Origin: Alphaproteobacteria bacterium
Lineage (GTDB): Bacteria; Pseudomonadota; Alphaproteobacteria; UBA8366; Aestuariispiraceae
NCBI GenBank assembly: GCA_024743195.1
Contig: JANSXE010000005.1
Coordinates: 124,001 to 188,000 of the forward strand
Length of the DNA: 64,000 nt
Direction of reading: 5' to 3'
In this document: in pieces, positions 35,762 to 44,222 of the stretch
Position numbering within the stretch: position 1 is the first letter of the stretch
Layout of the letters: each line of letters begins with the position of its first letter
The notes under the pieces: model-generated
What the model was told of the DNA's origin: nothing
The model's input: only the letters and a program-made list of their open reading frames with translations
The model's database searches: none
Program-made: the position numbers and the translations under genes

Positions 35762-36859
35762 ATGCGCGTCGAGCTGTTCGATTTCGACCTGCCCTCTGAG
35801 CTGATCGCGCAGGCGCCGGCGGAGCCGCGCGACAGCGCGCGCCTGCTGCACGTCCCGGCGGGCGGGGCCGGCTTCGCGGATTGCGGCGTGCGCGACCTGC
35901 CGGGGCTGCTGCGGCCGGGCGACCTTCTGGTGGTCAACGACACCAAGGTGATCCCGACCCGGCTCTACGGCCGCCGCGCGCCGTCGGACGGCGCGATCGA
36001 GGCGACGCTGGTCGAGGAGGCCGCCGCCGACCGCTGGATCGCCTATTGCAAGCCCGCCAAGCGCCTGAAGCCGGGCGACCGCATCGTCTTCGCCGACGGC
36101 GACCTTTCGGCCAAGGTCGCGGGCAAGGACGCCGAGGGACGCGTGACGCTCGCCTTCGACCGGGCGGACGCAGATCTGCGCGAGGCGCTGTGGCGGGTCG
36201 GCTCCATGCCTTTGCCGCCCTATATCAAACGCGCCGCGGAGGACGCGGCCGAAGCCGAGGCGGACCGCGCGCGCTACCAGACCGTCTTCGCCCGAGAGGA
36301 AGGGGCGGTCGCCGCGCCCACCGCCGGTCTGCATTTCACGCCGGAGTTGCTGCAGCGGATCGAGGACGCCGGGGTGCGCCGCGTCGAGGTCACGCTGCAT
36401 GTCGGGGCCGGCACTTTCTCCCCCGTCAAGGCGGAGGATACCAGCGGCCATGTGATGCACAGCGAGTGGGCGCGCCTGACCGACGCGGCGGCCCGGGCGA
36501 TCCGGGAGACGAAAGCCGGCGGCGGGCGCGTCGTCGCCGTCGGCACGACGGCGATGCGCACGCTGGAGAGCGCGGCGGCGGCCGCGGGCGACGGGCCGAT
36601 CCGGGCCTTCGAGGGCCAGACCGACCTGTTCATCACGCCGGGCTTCCGTTTCCGCGCGGTGGATTGCCTGATGACCAACTTCCACCTGCCGCGCTCGACG
36701 CTGTTCATGCTGGTCGGCGCCTTTTCGGGTCTGGAGCGGATGAAGGCCGCCTACGCCCACGCCGTCGCCGAGCGCTACCGCTTCTTCAGCTACGGCGACG
36801 CCTGCTTCCTGGAGCGGGCGGCGCCCGCATCCTTCGCGACGCTTGGCGCCCGGGGATGA
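35762..36859 (+). CDS. queA: S-adenosylmethionine:tRNA ribosyltransferase-isomerase
   Basis: QueA transfers and isomerises the ribosyl group of S-adenosylmethionine onto preQ1 in tRNA to give epoxyqueuosine. The 365-residue length is typical. Family markers are FDFDLPSELIAQAPAEPRDSARLL at the N-terminus, LVVNDTKVIPTRLYG near 60, GSMPLPPYIKR, GAVAAPTAGLHFTPELL near 180, VTLHVGAGTFSPV, and the C-terminal NFHLPRSTLFMLVGAF. It starts 19 bases after yhhQ and is separated from tgt by a repeat region of 338 bases. The product is the substrate of QueG, encoded two genes on. Confidence 0.97.
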   Translation: MRVELFDFDLPSELIAQAPAEPRDSARLLHVPAGGAGFADCGVRDLPGLLRPGDLLVVNDTKVIPTRLYGRRAPSDGAIEATLVEEAAADRWIAYCKPAKRLKPGDRIVFADGDLSAKVAGKDAEGRVTLAFDRADADLREALWRVGSMPLPPYIKRAAEDAAEAEADRARYQTVFAREEGAVAAPTAGLHFTPELLQRIEDAGVRRVEVTLHVGAGTFSPVKAEDTSGHVMHSEWARLTDAAARAIRETKAGGGRVVAVGTTAMRTLESAAAAAGDGPIRAFEGQTDLFITPGFRFRAVDCLMTNFHLPRSTLFMLVGAFSGLERMKAAYAHAVAERYRFFSYGDACFLERAAPASFATLGARG

Positions 36860-37197
36860 CGCATCGAGCCCCCGACCCCCCCCACGCAGCCCTAACCCCG
36901 GGCAAGCATCGGATGCGCCCGTCGCTAGCGGGCCCAGCCTCTGAGACGGCGCGTCAGAGCGGCGCGCCCAGGCGTCCCGTCGTCGTCCCAGACGGCTCTT
37001 TCTCCATCGTCCTCCCCGATCCGGGACGGGAGGAGCGGCCGGCGCCGCCGGCGGGAACCGCTCTGGATCCCGGCTCTCCGCTGCGCTGCGGCCGGGATGA
37101 CCGGGGAACCGCGCGACGGCGGACGGAGCCCTCACCCTGAGGAGCGGCGCAGGCCGCGTCTCGAAGGGCGGGGCCACATTCGGAAAGACGAGCCATC
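36860..37197. repeat. Repeat region between queA and tgt: family A element plus family B half-element
   Basis: A family A copy spans about 36980-37100 (GTCGTCGTCCCAGACGG to GGCCGGGATGACC). A family B right half follows at 37133-37172 (CCCTCACCCTGAGGAGCGG ... GTCTCGAAGGG), and a degraded left half (CTGAGACGGCGCGTCAGAG) precedes it. There is no gene in this gap, and it interrupts an otherwise compact queuosine operon, so tgt may need its own promoter. Confidence 0.75.
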
Positions 37198-38325
37198 ATG
37201 ACCGCCTTCTCCTTCACCCTGCACGCGACCGACGGCGAAGCCCGGCGCGGGACGCTGCACACCGCGCACGGGCCGGCCGAGACGCCGGCCTTCATGCCGG
37301 TCGGCACCGCCGGCACGGTCAAGGCGATGACGCCGGAAGACGTGGCGGCGACCGGCGCGGAGATCGTGCTGGGCAACACCTACCATTTGATGCTGCGCCC
37401 GGGGGCCGACCGGGTGGAGCGGCTGGGCGGGCTGCACAAGTTCATGAACTGGCCGGGGCCCATCCTGACCGACAGCGGCGGCTTCCAGGTCATGTCGCTG
37501 GCCGAGCTGCGCAAGCTGACCGAGGAGGGCGTGCGCTTCCGCAGCCATATCGACGGCAGCTACCACACGCTGACGCCCGAGCGCTCGATGGTGATCCAGC
37601 GCCAGCTCGACGCGGACGTCACCATGGCCTTCGACGAATGCACGCCCTTCCCGGCGGAGCATGAGACGGCGCGCGAGTCCATGGAGCTCTCGATGCGCTG
37701 GGCGCAGCGCTCGAAGGACGCCTTCACGCAGCGCGCGGGCTACGGCCTGTTCGGCATCGTGCAGGGCGGGATCTATGAGGATCTGCGCCGCCGCTCGGTC
37801 GAGGCGCTGACCGACATCGGCTTCGACGGCTACGCCGTCGGCGGGCTGGCCGTCGGCGAGGGACAGGAGTTGATGTTCCAGGTCCTGGACTACACCGCGC
37901 CGCTGCTGCCGGAGGATCGCCCGCGCTATCTGATGGGCGTCGGCAAGCCCGACGACATCGTCGGCGCCGTCGAACGGGGTATCGATATGTTCGACTGCGT
38001 GCTGCCCACCCGCTCCGGCCGCACCGGCCAGATCTTCACCGCCCGCGGGACGCTCAACCTGAAGAACGCCCGTCACGCAGACGACCCCCGCCCGCTCGAA
38101 GAGGACTGTCCCTGCCCGGCCTGCGCGCACTACAGCCGCGCCTATCTGCACCATCTGGTGCGCGCCGGCGAGATGCTGGGCCCGATGCTGGCGACCCGCC
38201 ACAACGTCACCTTCTATCAGCGCCTGATGCAGGGCCTGCGCGACGCGATCGCAGCCGGGCGCCTCGAAGAGCACGCCGCGCAGTTCCGCGAAGACTACGC
38301 CCGGGGCGACATTCCGGCGCTGTAG
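37198..38325 (+). CDS. tgt: tRNA-guanine(34) transglycosylase
   Basis: Tgt replaces guanine at wobble position 34 of tRNAs for Tyr, His, Asn and Asp with preQ1. The 375-residue protein has the nucleophile-region motif [15 protein letters not shown] near residue 90, the second catalytic Asp region [15 protein letters not shown] near 265, and the structural zinc site [17 protein letters not shown] near 302-318 with three Cys and a His. [15 protein letters not shown] and [12 protein letters not shown] are also diagnostic. It lies between queA and queG, 16 bases before queG, in the natural order of the pathway. Confidence 0.98.
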   Translation: MTAFSFTLHATDGEARRGTLHTAHGPAETPAFMPVGTAGTVKAMTPEDVAATGAEIVLGNTYHLMLRPGADRVERLGGLHKFMNWPGPILTDSGGFQVMSLAELRKLTEEGVRFRSHIDGSYHTLTPERSMVIQRQLDADVTMAFDECTPFPAEHETARESMELSMRWAQRSKDAFTQRAGYGLFGIVQGGIYEDLRRRSVEALTDIGFDGYAVGGLAVGEGQELMFQVLDYTAPLLPEDRPRYLMGVGKPDDIVGAVERGIDMFDCVLPTRSGRTGQIFTARGTLNLKNARHADDPRPLEEDCPCPACAHYSRAYLHHLVRAGEMLGPMLATRHNVTFYQRLMQGLRDAIAAGRLEEHAAQFREDYARGDIPAL

Positions 38326-38341
38326 CGCTAGCCTTCCGGGC

Positions 38342-39457
38342 ATGAGCGATGCGGTGAAACAGGCGATTCTTGAGCGCGCCCTGGCCGAGGGGTTCGACGC
38401 CGCCGGCGTCGCGCCGGCGGCCGTCGGCGCGCGCGAGCAGGCGCGGCTCGACGCCTTCGTCGCGGGCGGCGAACATGGGCAGATGGGCTGGATGGCCGAC
38501 ACGCTGGCCCGCCGGCGCGACCCCAAGACCCTCTGGCCCGAGGCGGAGAGCGTCATCGTCCTCGCCCTCAACTACGGGCCGGAGGCGGACCCGATGGGCG
38601 AATTGGAGAAAACGGGGCGCGCCAACCTCTCCGCCTATGCGCGCAATCGCGACTATCACGACCTGATCAAGAAGCGCCTGAAACGGGTCGCCCGCTGGAT
38701 GGTGGAGCGCTACGCCTGCGAGGTGAAGGTCTTCGTCGACACCGCGCCGGTGCTGGAGAAACCGCTGGCGGCCCGGACCGCGGTCGGCTGGCAGGGCAAG
38801 CACAGCAATCTGGTGAGCCGGACCTTCGGGAGTTGGCTGTTCCTGGGGGAGATCTTCACGACCCTCACGCTGCCGCCGGACGAGGCGGAGACGGACCATT
38901 GCGGGCGGTGCCGGGCCTGCCTCGACGTGTGCCCGACGGACGCCTTCCCGGCGCCCTACCGGCTCGACGCGCGGCGTTGCATCAGCTACCTGACGATCGA
39001 GCATAAGGGGCCGATCCCGCATGAATTCCGGGCGGCGATGGGCAACCGCATCTATGGCTGCGACGACTGCCTGGCCGTCTGCCCCTGGAACAAGTTCGCC
39101 ACCCCGACCGAGGAGACCGCCTTCCTGCCGCGGCCCGGCGCGCATGGGGAGCGGCTGGGCGCGTTGCTGACGCTCGACGATGCGGGCTTCCGGGCCCTGT
39201 TCACCGCTTCCCCGGTCAAGCGCATCGGGCGCGACCGCTTCCTGCGCAATGTCCTGATCGCCTGCGGCAACAGCGCGGAGCCCGCGTTGGCGGAGAAGAT
39301 CGAGCCGCTGCTCGAAGACCCCGCGCCGATCGTGCGCGGCGCGGCGGTCTGGGCGCTGTCGCGGCTGGTCCCGAGGGCGCGGTTCGAAGCGCTCAAGGCT
39401 GCGCGCGCCGGCTCCGAAGCGGACCCGGAGGTGCGGACCGAGTGGGCGGCGGCCTGA
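38342..39457 (+). CDS. queG: Epoxyqueuosine reductase (iron-sulfur, cobalamin type)
   Basis: QueG reduces epoxyqueuosine in tRNA to queuosine using cobalamin and two [4Fe-4S] clusters. The 371-residue protein carries both cluster motifs: CGRCRACLDVCPTDAF near residue 185 and CDDCLAVCPWNKFA near 240. The cobalamin-binding N-terminal domain is before them (AYARNRDYHDLIKKRLKRVARWM, WQGKHSNLVSRTFGSWLFLGEI), and a HEAT-like tail follows (PALAEKIEPLLEDPAPIVRGAAVWALSRL). It ends the queuosine block. The cell must supply cobalamin, as it must for methylmalonyl-CoA mutase at 27 kb. Confidence 0.96.
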   Translation: MSDAVKQAILERALAEGFDAAGVAPAAVGAREQARLDAFVAGGEHGQMGWMADTLARRRDPKTLWPEAESVIVLALNYGPEADPMGELEKTGRANLSAYARNRDYHDLIKKRLKRVARWMVERYACEVKVFVDTAPVLEKPLAARTAVGWQGKHSNLVSRTFGSWLFLGEIFTTLTLPPDEAETDHCGRCRACLDVCPTDAFPAPYRLDARRCISYLTIEHKGPIPHEFRAAMGNRIYGCDDCLAVCPWNKFATPTEETAFLPRPGAHGERLGALLTLDDAGFRALFTASPVKRIGRDRFLRNVLIACGNSAEPALAEKIEPLLEDPAPIVRGAAVWALSRLVPRARFEALKAARAGSEADPEVRTEWAAA

Positions 39458-39489
39458 AACAGCGCGTTTGCCCGAAGCCGCCCAAGAGA

Positions 39490-39534
39490 CATAGAAAAGC
39501 CCGCGAACCGGGCGGCTCGCGGGCTTCTCCGAAA
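39490..39534 (-). terminator. Intrinsic terminator of rpmB, possibly shared with queG
   Basis: A 10-bp stem AAGCCCGCGA / TCGCGGGCTT (39497-39506, 39517-39526). On the minus strand it is followed by TTTTC, so it ends rpmB. On the plus strand the tail is CTCC, so it is weaker for queG. Confidence 0.8.
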
Positions 39535-39550
39535 AGCTGGAAGTCGGCGC

Positions 39551-39844
39551 TCAGGCGGCGGCTTTGGCCTGGCGGCGCTCGATCCGGCGCTTCAGGCGGC
39601 GCGCTTCTTCCGGCAGCTTGCGGTTCGGCGTGCCCAGCAGGAAGGCGTCGAGCCCGCCCTTCTTGTCGATGGTGCGCAGCGCGTTGCTGGTCAGGCGCAG
39701 GCGGACCTGCTCGCCCAGCGTCTCGCTCAACAGGCGCGTCGACTGCAGGTTCGGCAGGAACCGGCGGCGCGTCTTGTTGACGGCGTGGGACACGTTATTG
39801 CCCGTGGCGACCCCGACACCGGTGATTTGACAACGTCGCGACAT
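39551..39844 (-). CDS. rpmB: 50S ribosomal protein L28
   Basis: A 97-residue ribosomal protein. It opens [29 protein letters not shown] and contains LNLQS-type and [22 protein letters not shown] segments, all standard L28 features. The start is the ATG at 39844, with GAGAGG about six bases upstream. It is monocistronic, convergent with queG, and closed by a terminator. Its promoter must lie in the 373-base divergent gap shared with the PagL-like gene. Confidence 0.97.
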   Translation of the reverse strand: MSRRCQITGVGVATGNNVSHAVNKTRRRFLPNLQSTRLLSETLGEQVRLRLTSNALRTIDKKGGLDAFLLGTPNRKLPEEARRLKRRIERRQAKAAA

Positions 39845-40217
39845 GACATCCTCTCGCACTTTGCTTTCGCCGCTGAGGCCGGATCGGCGCTCCGCCGCGA
39901 CGGCCGCCCTCGATTGAGGCTCTCAATCGGGTGCGGCCCGCATGAATACCGGAAATCCGACCCGCCCGGCCGGAAAGCGCGTGTATTTAGTCGATGCGCC
40001 CCCGGGGCGTCAAGGCCCCAAAACGCGGCCTTCTCCGCCCGGTTCGGCCGGGCGCACCTGTTGCGCCGCGGTCACAGGCCCCTTTCCCCGACGCGCGCCA
40101 GGGGATAAAAGGACTCGCGCGGCGGCGGCGCTTGACGCTAAGACTGCGCGTCCGGGGGTCCACTGGGACGGGCCCCGGCGGATCAGAGGGGGAGTTTGTG
40201 CGGTGAGGTCGGATTTC
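39845..40217. other. Divergent intergenic region, rpmB / PagL-like gene
   Basis: This 373-base gap must carry the promoters of rpmB and of the outer-membrane deacylase gene. A short inverted repeat around CGATTGAGGCTCTCAATCG at 39912-39930 can form a hairpin. No repeat family or RNA gene is seen. Short open frames here lack codon bias and start sites. Confidence 0.5.
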
Positions 40218-40742
40218 ATGTCGTCGATTGTGGAGCGCGCGGCGCGTCTCGCCGCCGCGGCGCTGATGGGGATCGGGTTGCTGAGCGGCGCGGCGGCGGC
40301 GCAGGAGATGACCGACCCCGGCTTCCTGCGCGTCGGCGCGGGCTACTACGACATCAATGACGACCAGGACGCGGGCGAGTTCCACGTCGAGTACATCAGC
40401 GGCGAGAAGCTCTGGATCTTCAATCCTTTCGCCGGAATCATGGGGACCACCGACGCGGCCGTCTACGGCTATGGCGGGATTCGGCTCGACGTCTTCCTCG
40501 GCCGGCGCTGGGTCTTCACCCCCGCCTTCGCGGCCGGCCTCTACAGCGACGGCGACGGCAAGGATCTCGGTCATGTGGTCGAGTTCCGCTCCGCGCTCGA
40601 ACTGGCCTATCGCTTCGACGACCGCTCGCGGCTCGGCCTTTCGGTCTACCACCTCTCCAACGCCAGCCTGGACGACAACAATCCCGGCACCGAGGTGGCG
40701 ACGATCCACTATTCCTACCCGCTGACCAAGCTGTTGGATTGA
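40218..40742 (+). CDS. Acyloxyacyl hydrolase / lipid A 3-O-deacylase, PagL-like
   Basis: An outer-membrane beta-barrel enzyme that would remove the 3-O acyl chain of lipid A. The 174 residues begin with a signal peptide (ARLAAAALMGIGLLSGAAAA, cleavage near residue 28). The C-terminal part contains the family's active-site motif as SVYHLSNASLDDNNPGTEV, with the His-Ser-Asn arrangement, preceded by aromatic beta strands (RRWVFTPAFAAGLYSDGDGKDLG). The protein ends in a strand pattern typical of barrels. The start ATG at 40218 is preferred over a GTG at 40198. It stands alone, and its neighbours are unrelated. Confidence 0.85.
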   Translation: MSSIVERAARLAAAALMGIGLLSGAAAAQEMTDPGFLRVGAGYYDINDDQDAGEFHVEYISGEKLWIFNPFAGIMGTTDAAVYGYGGIRLDVFLGRRWVFTPAFAAGLYSDGDGKDLGHVVEFRSALELAYRFDDRSRLGLSVYHLSNASLDDNNPGTEVATIHYSYPLTKLLD

Positions 40743-40846
40743 CGGCGCCCTTCGACGGCGGCGCCGCACGCTTCCCGCCGCGCCCCGAATCCGCCTAGGC
40801 TCCCGGCCGCGCCGATCACGCCCCGGCGCGCGGGAGTCGTCCGGTC

Positions 40847-42187
40847 ATGAACGCCATCTTCCTCGCCATCGTGCTGATCGCCTTCGCGGTCGCGGCCTAT
40901 CGTCAGGCGATCTGGACGCCGCCCGCCGACGATCCCGAGGCCGCCTCGCCGATGCAGGATCTGGCGCTGGGGATGATCGACACCGCGGAAAGCTCCGTCA
41001 CCCTGGCGCTGGGGTTGATCGGGGTGATGGCGCTGTTCCTGGGCCTGATGAAGGTGGCGGAGGCGGGCGGCCTCCTGCGCATCATCGCCAAGACGCTGCG
41101 GCCCGTGATGGTGCGGCTCTTTCCCGAGGTGCCGGCCGACCACCCGGCCATGGGCGCCATCATCATGAACATGTCGGCCAACGCGCTCGGCCTCGGCAAC
41201 GCGGCGACGCCGTTCGGCATCCGCGCCATGCAGGAGCTCGATACGCTCAACCCGCACAAGGGGACGGCGACCAACGCCATGGCGCTGTTCCTGGCGATCA
41301 ACACCTCCTCGGTGACGCTGCTGCCGACGGGGGTGATCGCGCTGCGCGCCGCCGCCGGCTCGACCGATCCGGCCGGCATCGTGCCGACGACGCTGGTCGC
41401 GACCATCGCCTCCACGACGATCGCGATCCTCTCCTGCAAGCTGTTGCAGCGCGCCTTCCCGCCGCCGCCGCCCGATCCCGTTCCGCACGACGCGGCGGAG
41501 CCGCCCGAGACGCCGCCGCAGCCGGCCCAGCCCGCCGACGACCCGGTCGCCGCGCCGCTGCCCGAGGCGGAGGACGCGGCCTATCCCGGCTGGGTCTCGG
41601 CGGCGGTGCTGCTGGGGATTCTCGCGCTGGTGCCGCTCACCGTGCTCTACGGCAAGCAGATCGCGCCCTGGATCGTGCCGGGGCTGATGGTGCTGCTCCT
41701 GGGGTTCGGCGCGGCGAAGCGCGTGCGGGTCTATGAGAGCTTCGTCGAAGGCGCCCGCGACGGCTTCCAGGTGGCGGTGCGCATCATCCCCTATCTGGTG
41801 GCGATCCTGGTGGCGGTGGGGATGTTCCGCCAATCGGGCGCGATGGGTTATCTGATCGAGCCCTTGGGCGCGGTCACGGGGCTGGTCGGCCTGCCGGCGG
41901 AGGCGCTGCCGATGGCCCTGATGCGGCCGCTGTCCGGCTCCGGGGCCTACGGCATTCTGGCCTCCATCATCCAGGATCCGGCGGTGGGGCCGGACAGCTA
42001 CACCGGCTATCTGGTCAGCACCATCCAGGGCTCGACGGAGACGACCTTCTACGTCCTCGCCGTCTATTTCGGCGCGGTGCAGGTGCGCCGGGTGCGCCAC
42101 GCCCTGCCGGCGGCGCTGACCGCGGATTTCGCCGGCGTCGTGGCGGCCGTCGCGATCTGCCTCGTGCTCTACGGGTCGCTCGCCTGA
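40847..42187 (+). CDS. Nucleoside-recognition (Gate) domain membrane protein, SpmA-SpmB fusion
   Basis: A 446-residue integral membrane protein with two Gate domains joined by a Pro- and Ala-rich linker (about 205-245, PPPPPDPVPHDAAEP...). The first half matches SpmA (SANALGLGNAATPFGIRAMQEL near 105-130, TLLPTGVIALRAAAG). The second matches SpmB (YLIEPLGAVTGLVGLPAEALPMALMRPLSGSGAYGILAS; STIQGSTETTFYVLAVYFGAV). In Bacillus SpmA and SpmB are separate proteins for spore core dehydration; in non-spore-forming proteobacteria the role of these fusions is unknown and may be small-molecule transport. It is flanked by glyoxalase I. Confidence 0.9.
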   Translation: MNAIFLAIVLIAFAVAAYRQAIWTPPADDPEAASPMQDLALGMIDTAESSVTLALGLIGVMALFLGLMKVAEAGGLLRIIAKTLRPVMVRLFPEVPADHPAMGAIIMNMSANALGLGNAATPFGIRAMQELDTLNPHKGTATNAMALFLAINTSSVTLLPTGVIALRAAAGSTDPAGIVPTTLVATIASTTIAILSCKLLQRAFPPPPPDPVPHDAAEPPETPPQPAQPADDPVAAPLPEAEDAAYPGWVSAAVLLGILALVPLTVLYGKQIAPWIVPGLMVLLLGFGAAKRVRVYESFVEGARDGFQVAVRIIPYLVAILVAVGMFRQSGAMGYLIEPLGAVTGLVGLPAEALPMALMRPLSGSGAYGILASIIQDPAVGPDSYTGYLVSTIQGSTETTFYVLAVYFGAVQVRRVRHALPAALTADFAGVVAAVAICLVLYGSLA

Positions 42188-42318
42188 CCCGACTCCGCCC
42201 GCCCGGCCGGCGCGGTTTGCAAGCGCCGCCGATCCGCCCTACTTCTTGGGTCGGAGACGGTCGGCGCCCCGAACGCCCGACCGCACGTTTCGAGCCAGTA
42301 TGAGGAGGATGGTCCCCG

Positions 42319-42765
42319 ATGGGCATGCAATATCTGCACACGATGGTGCGCGTCGCGAATGTCGAGGAGTCGCTCGATTTCTACTGCAACAAACTCGGCC
42401 TCGTGGAGGTGGAGCGCAACGACTACCCTCAGGGACGCTTCAGCCTGATCTTCCTGGCCGCGCCGGACGACGTGGAGGCCGCCAAGGAGAAGCGCGCCCC
42501 GTTGGTCGAACTGACCCACAACTGGGACCCGGAAGAGTATGACGGCGGCCGCAATTTCGGCCACCTCGCCTATCGGGTGGACGACATCTACGCGACCTGC
42601 CAGCGCCTGATGGACAAGGGGGTTACGATCAACCGCCCGCCCCGCGACGGGCGGATGGCCTTCGTGCGCTCCCCCGACGGCATCTCGATCGAGCTCCTGC
42701 AGCGCGGCGACGCGCTGCCGAAGAAGGAGCCCTGGGCGTCGATGGAGAACACCGGTAGCTGGTGA
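42319..42765 (+). CDS. gloA: Lactoylglutathione lyase (glyoxalase I)
   Basis: The enzyme converts the hemithioacetal of methylglyoxal and glutathione to S-lactoylglutathione. The 148-residue single vicinal-oxygen-chelate protein has the metal ligands in YLHTMVRVANVEESLDFY (His), ELTHNWD (Glu region), FGHLAYRVDDIYATC (His) and ISIELLQ (Glu). The signature LEFYCNKLGL-like segment reads SLDFYCNKLGLVEVERNDYP. GAGGAGG lies about ten bases before the ATG. It is a glutathione-dependent detoxifying step that parallels AdhC-FghA in this window. Confidence 0.95.
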   Translation: MGMQYLHTMVRVANVEESLDFYCNKLGLVEVERNDYPQGRFSLIFLAAPDDVEAAKEKRAPLVELTHNWDPEEYDGGRNFGHLAYRVDDIYATCQRLMDKGVTINRPPRDGRMAFVRSPDGISIELLQRGDALPKKEPWASMENTGSW

Positions 42766-42787
42766 AGCCGGCCGGGGCCGGCCGCGA

Positions 42788-44101
42788 TCACTCGGCGGCC
42801 TCGACGCTTTGCACGGCGTCGGCGGCGCGTCGGGCGCCGCCCGCCTGCGCCGCGCCGGCCTGCAGTCCCCCGGGCGGCGGCGCGAGGCCGAGGAAGCGCC
42901 GGATCTCCTCATACCGAACGACCACGTCGGCCTGGGTCTGGTAGTAGCGGAACAGCTCCTTCAAGGGCGCGGAGAGATCCTTGTAGGCGGTCAGCACGGC
43001 CACCAGGGCGCCCAGCGTAAGCCGCCCCTCGATCACCAGCACCCCGCCGATCGTGTAGAAGAAGAACGGCGTCATCTGGCCGATGAAATTGTTCAGCGAC
43101 TTCATGAAGAACTTCCGTTCGTGCAGCCGATAGCGAATCTGCTGCAGGCGTCGGAAAGAGCCGAACACCTCGCCCAGCACGCGGCGTGACCCGCCCGCCT
43201 TCGCCCCGCCCGCCTTCGCCCCGCCCGCCGTCGCCCCGGCGGCGTCCGCCAGTGCGGCGACGCCCCCGAAGCGGCGCGCCTCGCGCACCCGTTCGCGGGC
43301 CAGCAGATTGATGCGGCGCTGCAGCCGCGGAATGACCAGCATCTGGACCGGCAGGAGCGACAGCGCCGCCGCCCCCAGGATCGGATCCTGCACCAGCATG
43401 AACAGGATGATGGTCGCGAAGGCGCCGCCCTGGAAAACCGGCAGCACCAGGGATTCGCCCGCGAAGCCGCCGACCGGCTCGACCTCCTGCAACGCCACCG
43501 GGATCAGGTGAGGCGCGCCGCCCGGCCGCCCTTGCTGGCGCCAGCGTCGATAGATGATCAGCCGCAGGCGCCGCGAGATCGCCTCCGCCACCTGGCCGGT
43601 CTTGACGTTGACCGTGTATTTCAGGGCTCCGTTGACCGCGATCGCCGCGAGGAATCCGAGGCAGAGCAGCGCCAGGAAGCCGATCTGCCCGATCTCCCAG
43701 CCCAACAGGCGGATCGGAAAGTGGCCCGATTCCAAGGCGTTGTTGATGATGAGCTTGGGCAGCTCCAGCGTCAGATAGAGCACCGGCAGCGACGCGGCGG
43801 CCCACAGCACGAGGGCGATCTGCCGGCGCCAGCTCGCCCGCGCCACGAACCGGAAGATCGACGGGTCAAGCGCCATCGCGCCCCGGCGCGGAGGGCGACC
43901 GAAAGCGGACAGCCGACCGGCGACGCCGGCCTTGAGCCATCCGACCAGCTTCAGGACGATCAGCATGACGAGCGCGGCCGGCGCGCCGAACATCACGAGA
44001 TGCATCACGACATGGACCCAGATCGGATAAACCCCGTCGGCGAAGCCGGCCGCGCTGTGGCCCAGCGCATGAAGGTCCCCGAGTAGCAGCGACGCGTTCA
44101 T
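42788..44101 (-). CDS. ABC-transporter-type transmembrane protein without ATPase domain
   Basis: A 437-residue protein with the exporter-like transmembrane fold of ABC transporters but no nucleotide-binding domain. The N-terminal 60 residues hold an extra segment (YPIWVHVVMHLVMFGAPAALVMLIVL). The ABC membrane region follows from about 85 (RQIALVLWAAASLPVLYLTLELP; ALLCLGFLAAIAVNGALKYTVNVKTG; VLPVFQGGAFATIILFMLV), ending around 400 with LKELFRYYQTQADVVVRYEEIRRFLGL, where a normal exporter would enter its ATPase. No Walker A, signature or Walker B motif is found. A short linker is coded by a 15-bp repeat near 43185-43235. It would have to pair with an ATPase encoded elsewhere or act as something other than a pump. 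Confidence 0.85.
   Translation of the reverse strand: MNASLLLGDLHALGHSAAGFADGVYPIWVHVVMHLVMFGAPAALVMLIVLKLVGWLKAGVAGRLSAFGRPPRRGAMALDPSIFRFVARASWRRQIALVLWAAASLPVLYLTLELPKLIINNALESGHFPIRLLGWEIGQIGFLALLCLGFLAAIAVNGALKYTVNVKTGQVAEAISRRLRLIIYRRWRQQGRPGGAPHLIPVALQEVEPVGGFAGESLVLPVFQGGAFATIILFMLVQDPILGAAALSLLPVQMLVIPRLQRRINLLARERVREARRFGGVAALADAAGATAGGAKAGGAKAGGSRRVLGEVFGSFRRLQQIRYRLHERKFFMKSLNNFIGQMTPFFFYTIGGVLVIEGRLTLGALVAVLTAYKDLSAPLKELFRYYQTQADVVVRYEEIRRFLGLAPPPGGLQAGAAQAGGARRAADAVQSVEAAE
43185..43235 (-). repeat. 15-bp minisatellite coding GGAKAGGAKAGG in the ABC-type protein
   Basis: Two to three near-identical 15-bp units (GGGGCGAAGGCGGGC on the minus strand) encode the loop near residues 290-305 of the transmembrane protein. 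It resembles the linker repeat at 6940-7014 in length and in the AAGGCGGGC core. Confidence 0.8.
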
Positions 44102-44149
44102 CGGTCTCACCCCGCGGCGTGAGAGTGGGTCGATCGTCAGGACGAAGAG

Positions 44150-44212
44150 GATGCGTCGGGCGCCCCGACCCCGAGGGGGAGGGGGGGAGGAGTCCGGGGC
44201 GCCCGACGCGCT
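44150..44212 (-). terminator. Long hairpin between copB and the ABC-type gene
   Basis: A 15-bp perfect inverted repeat GCGTCGGGCGCCCCG / CGGGGCGCCCGACGC (44153-44167, 44195-44209) with a purine-rich loop of 27 bases. It has no U-run, so it may be a weak terminator or an mRNA-stabilising structure separating the copper genes from the downstream transmembrane gene. Confidence 0.6.
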
Positions 44213-44222
44213 CGACGCGCGC

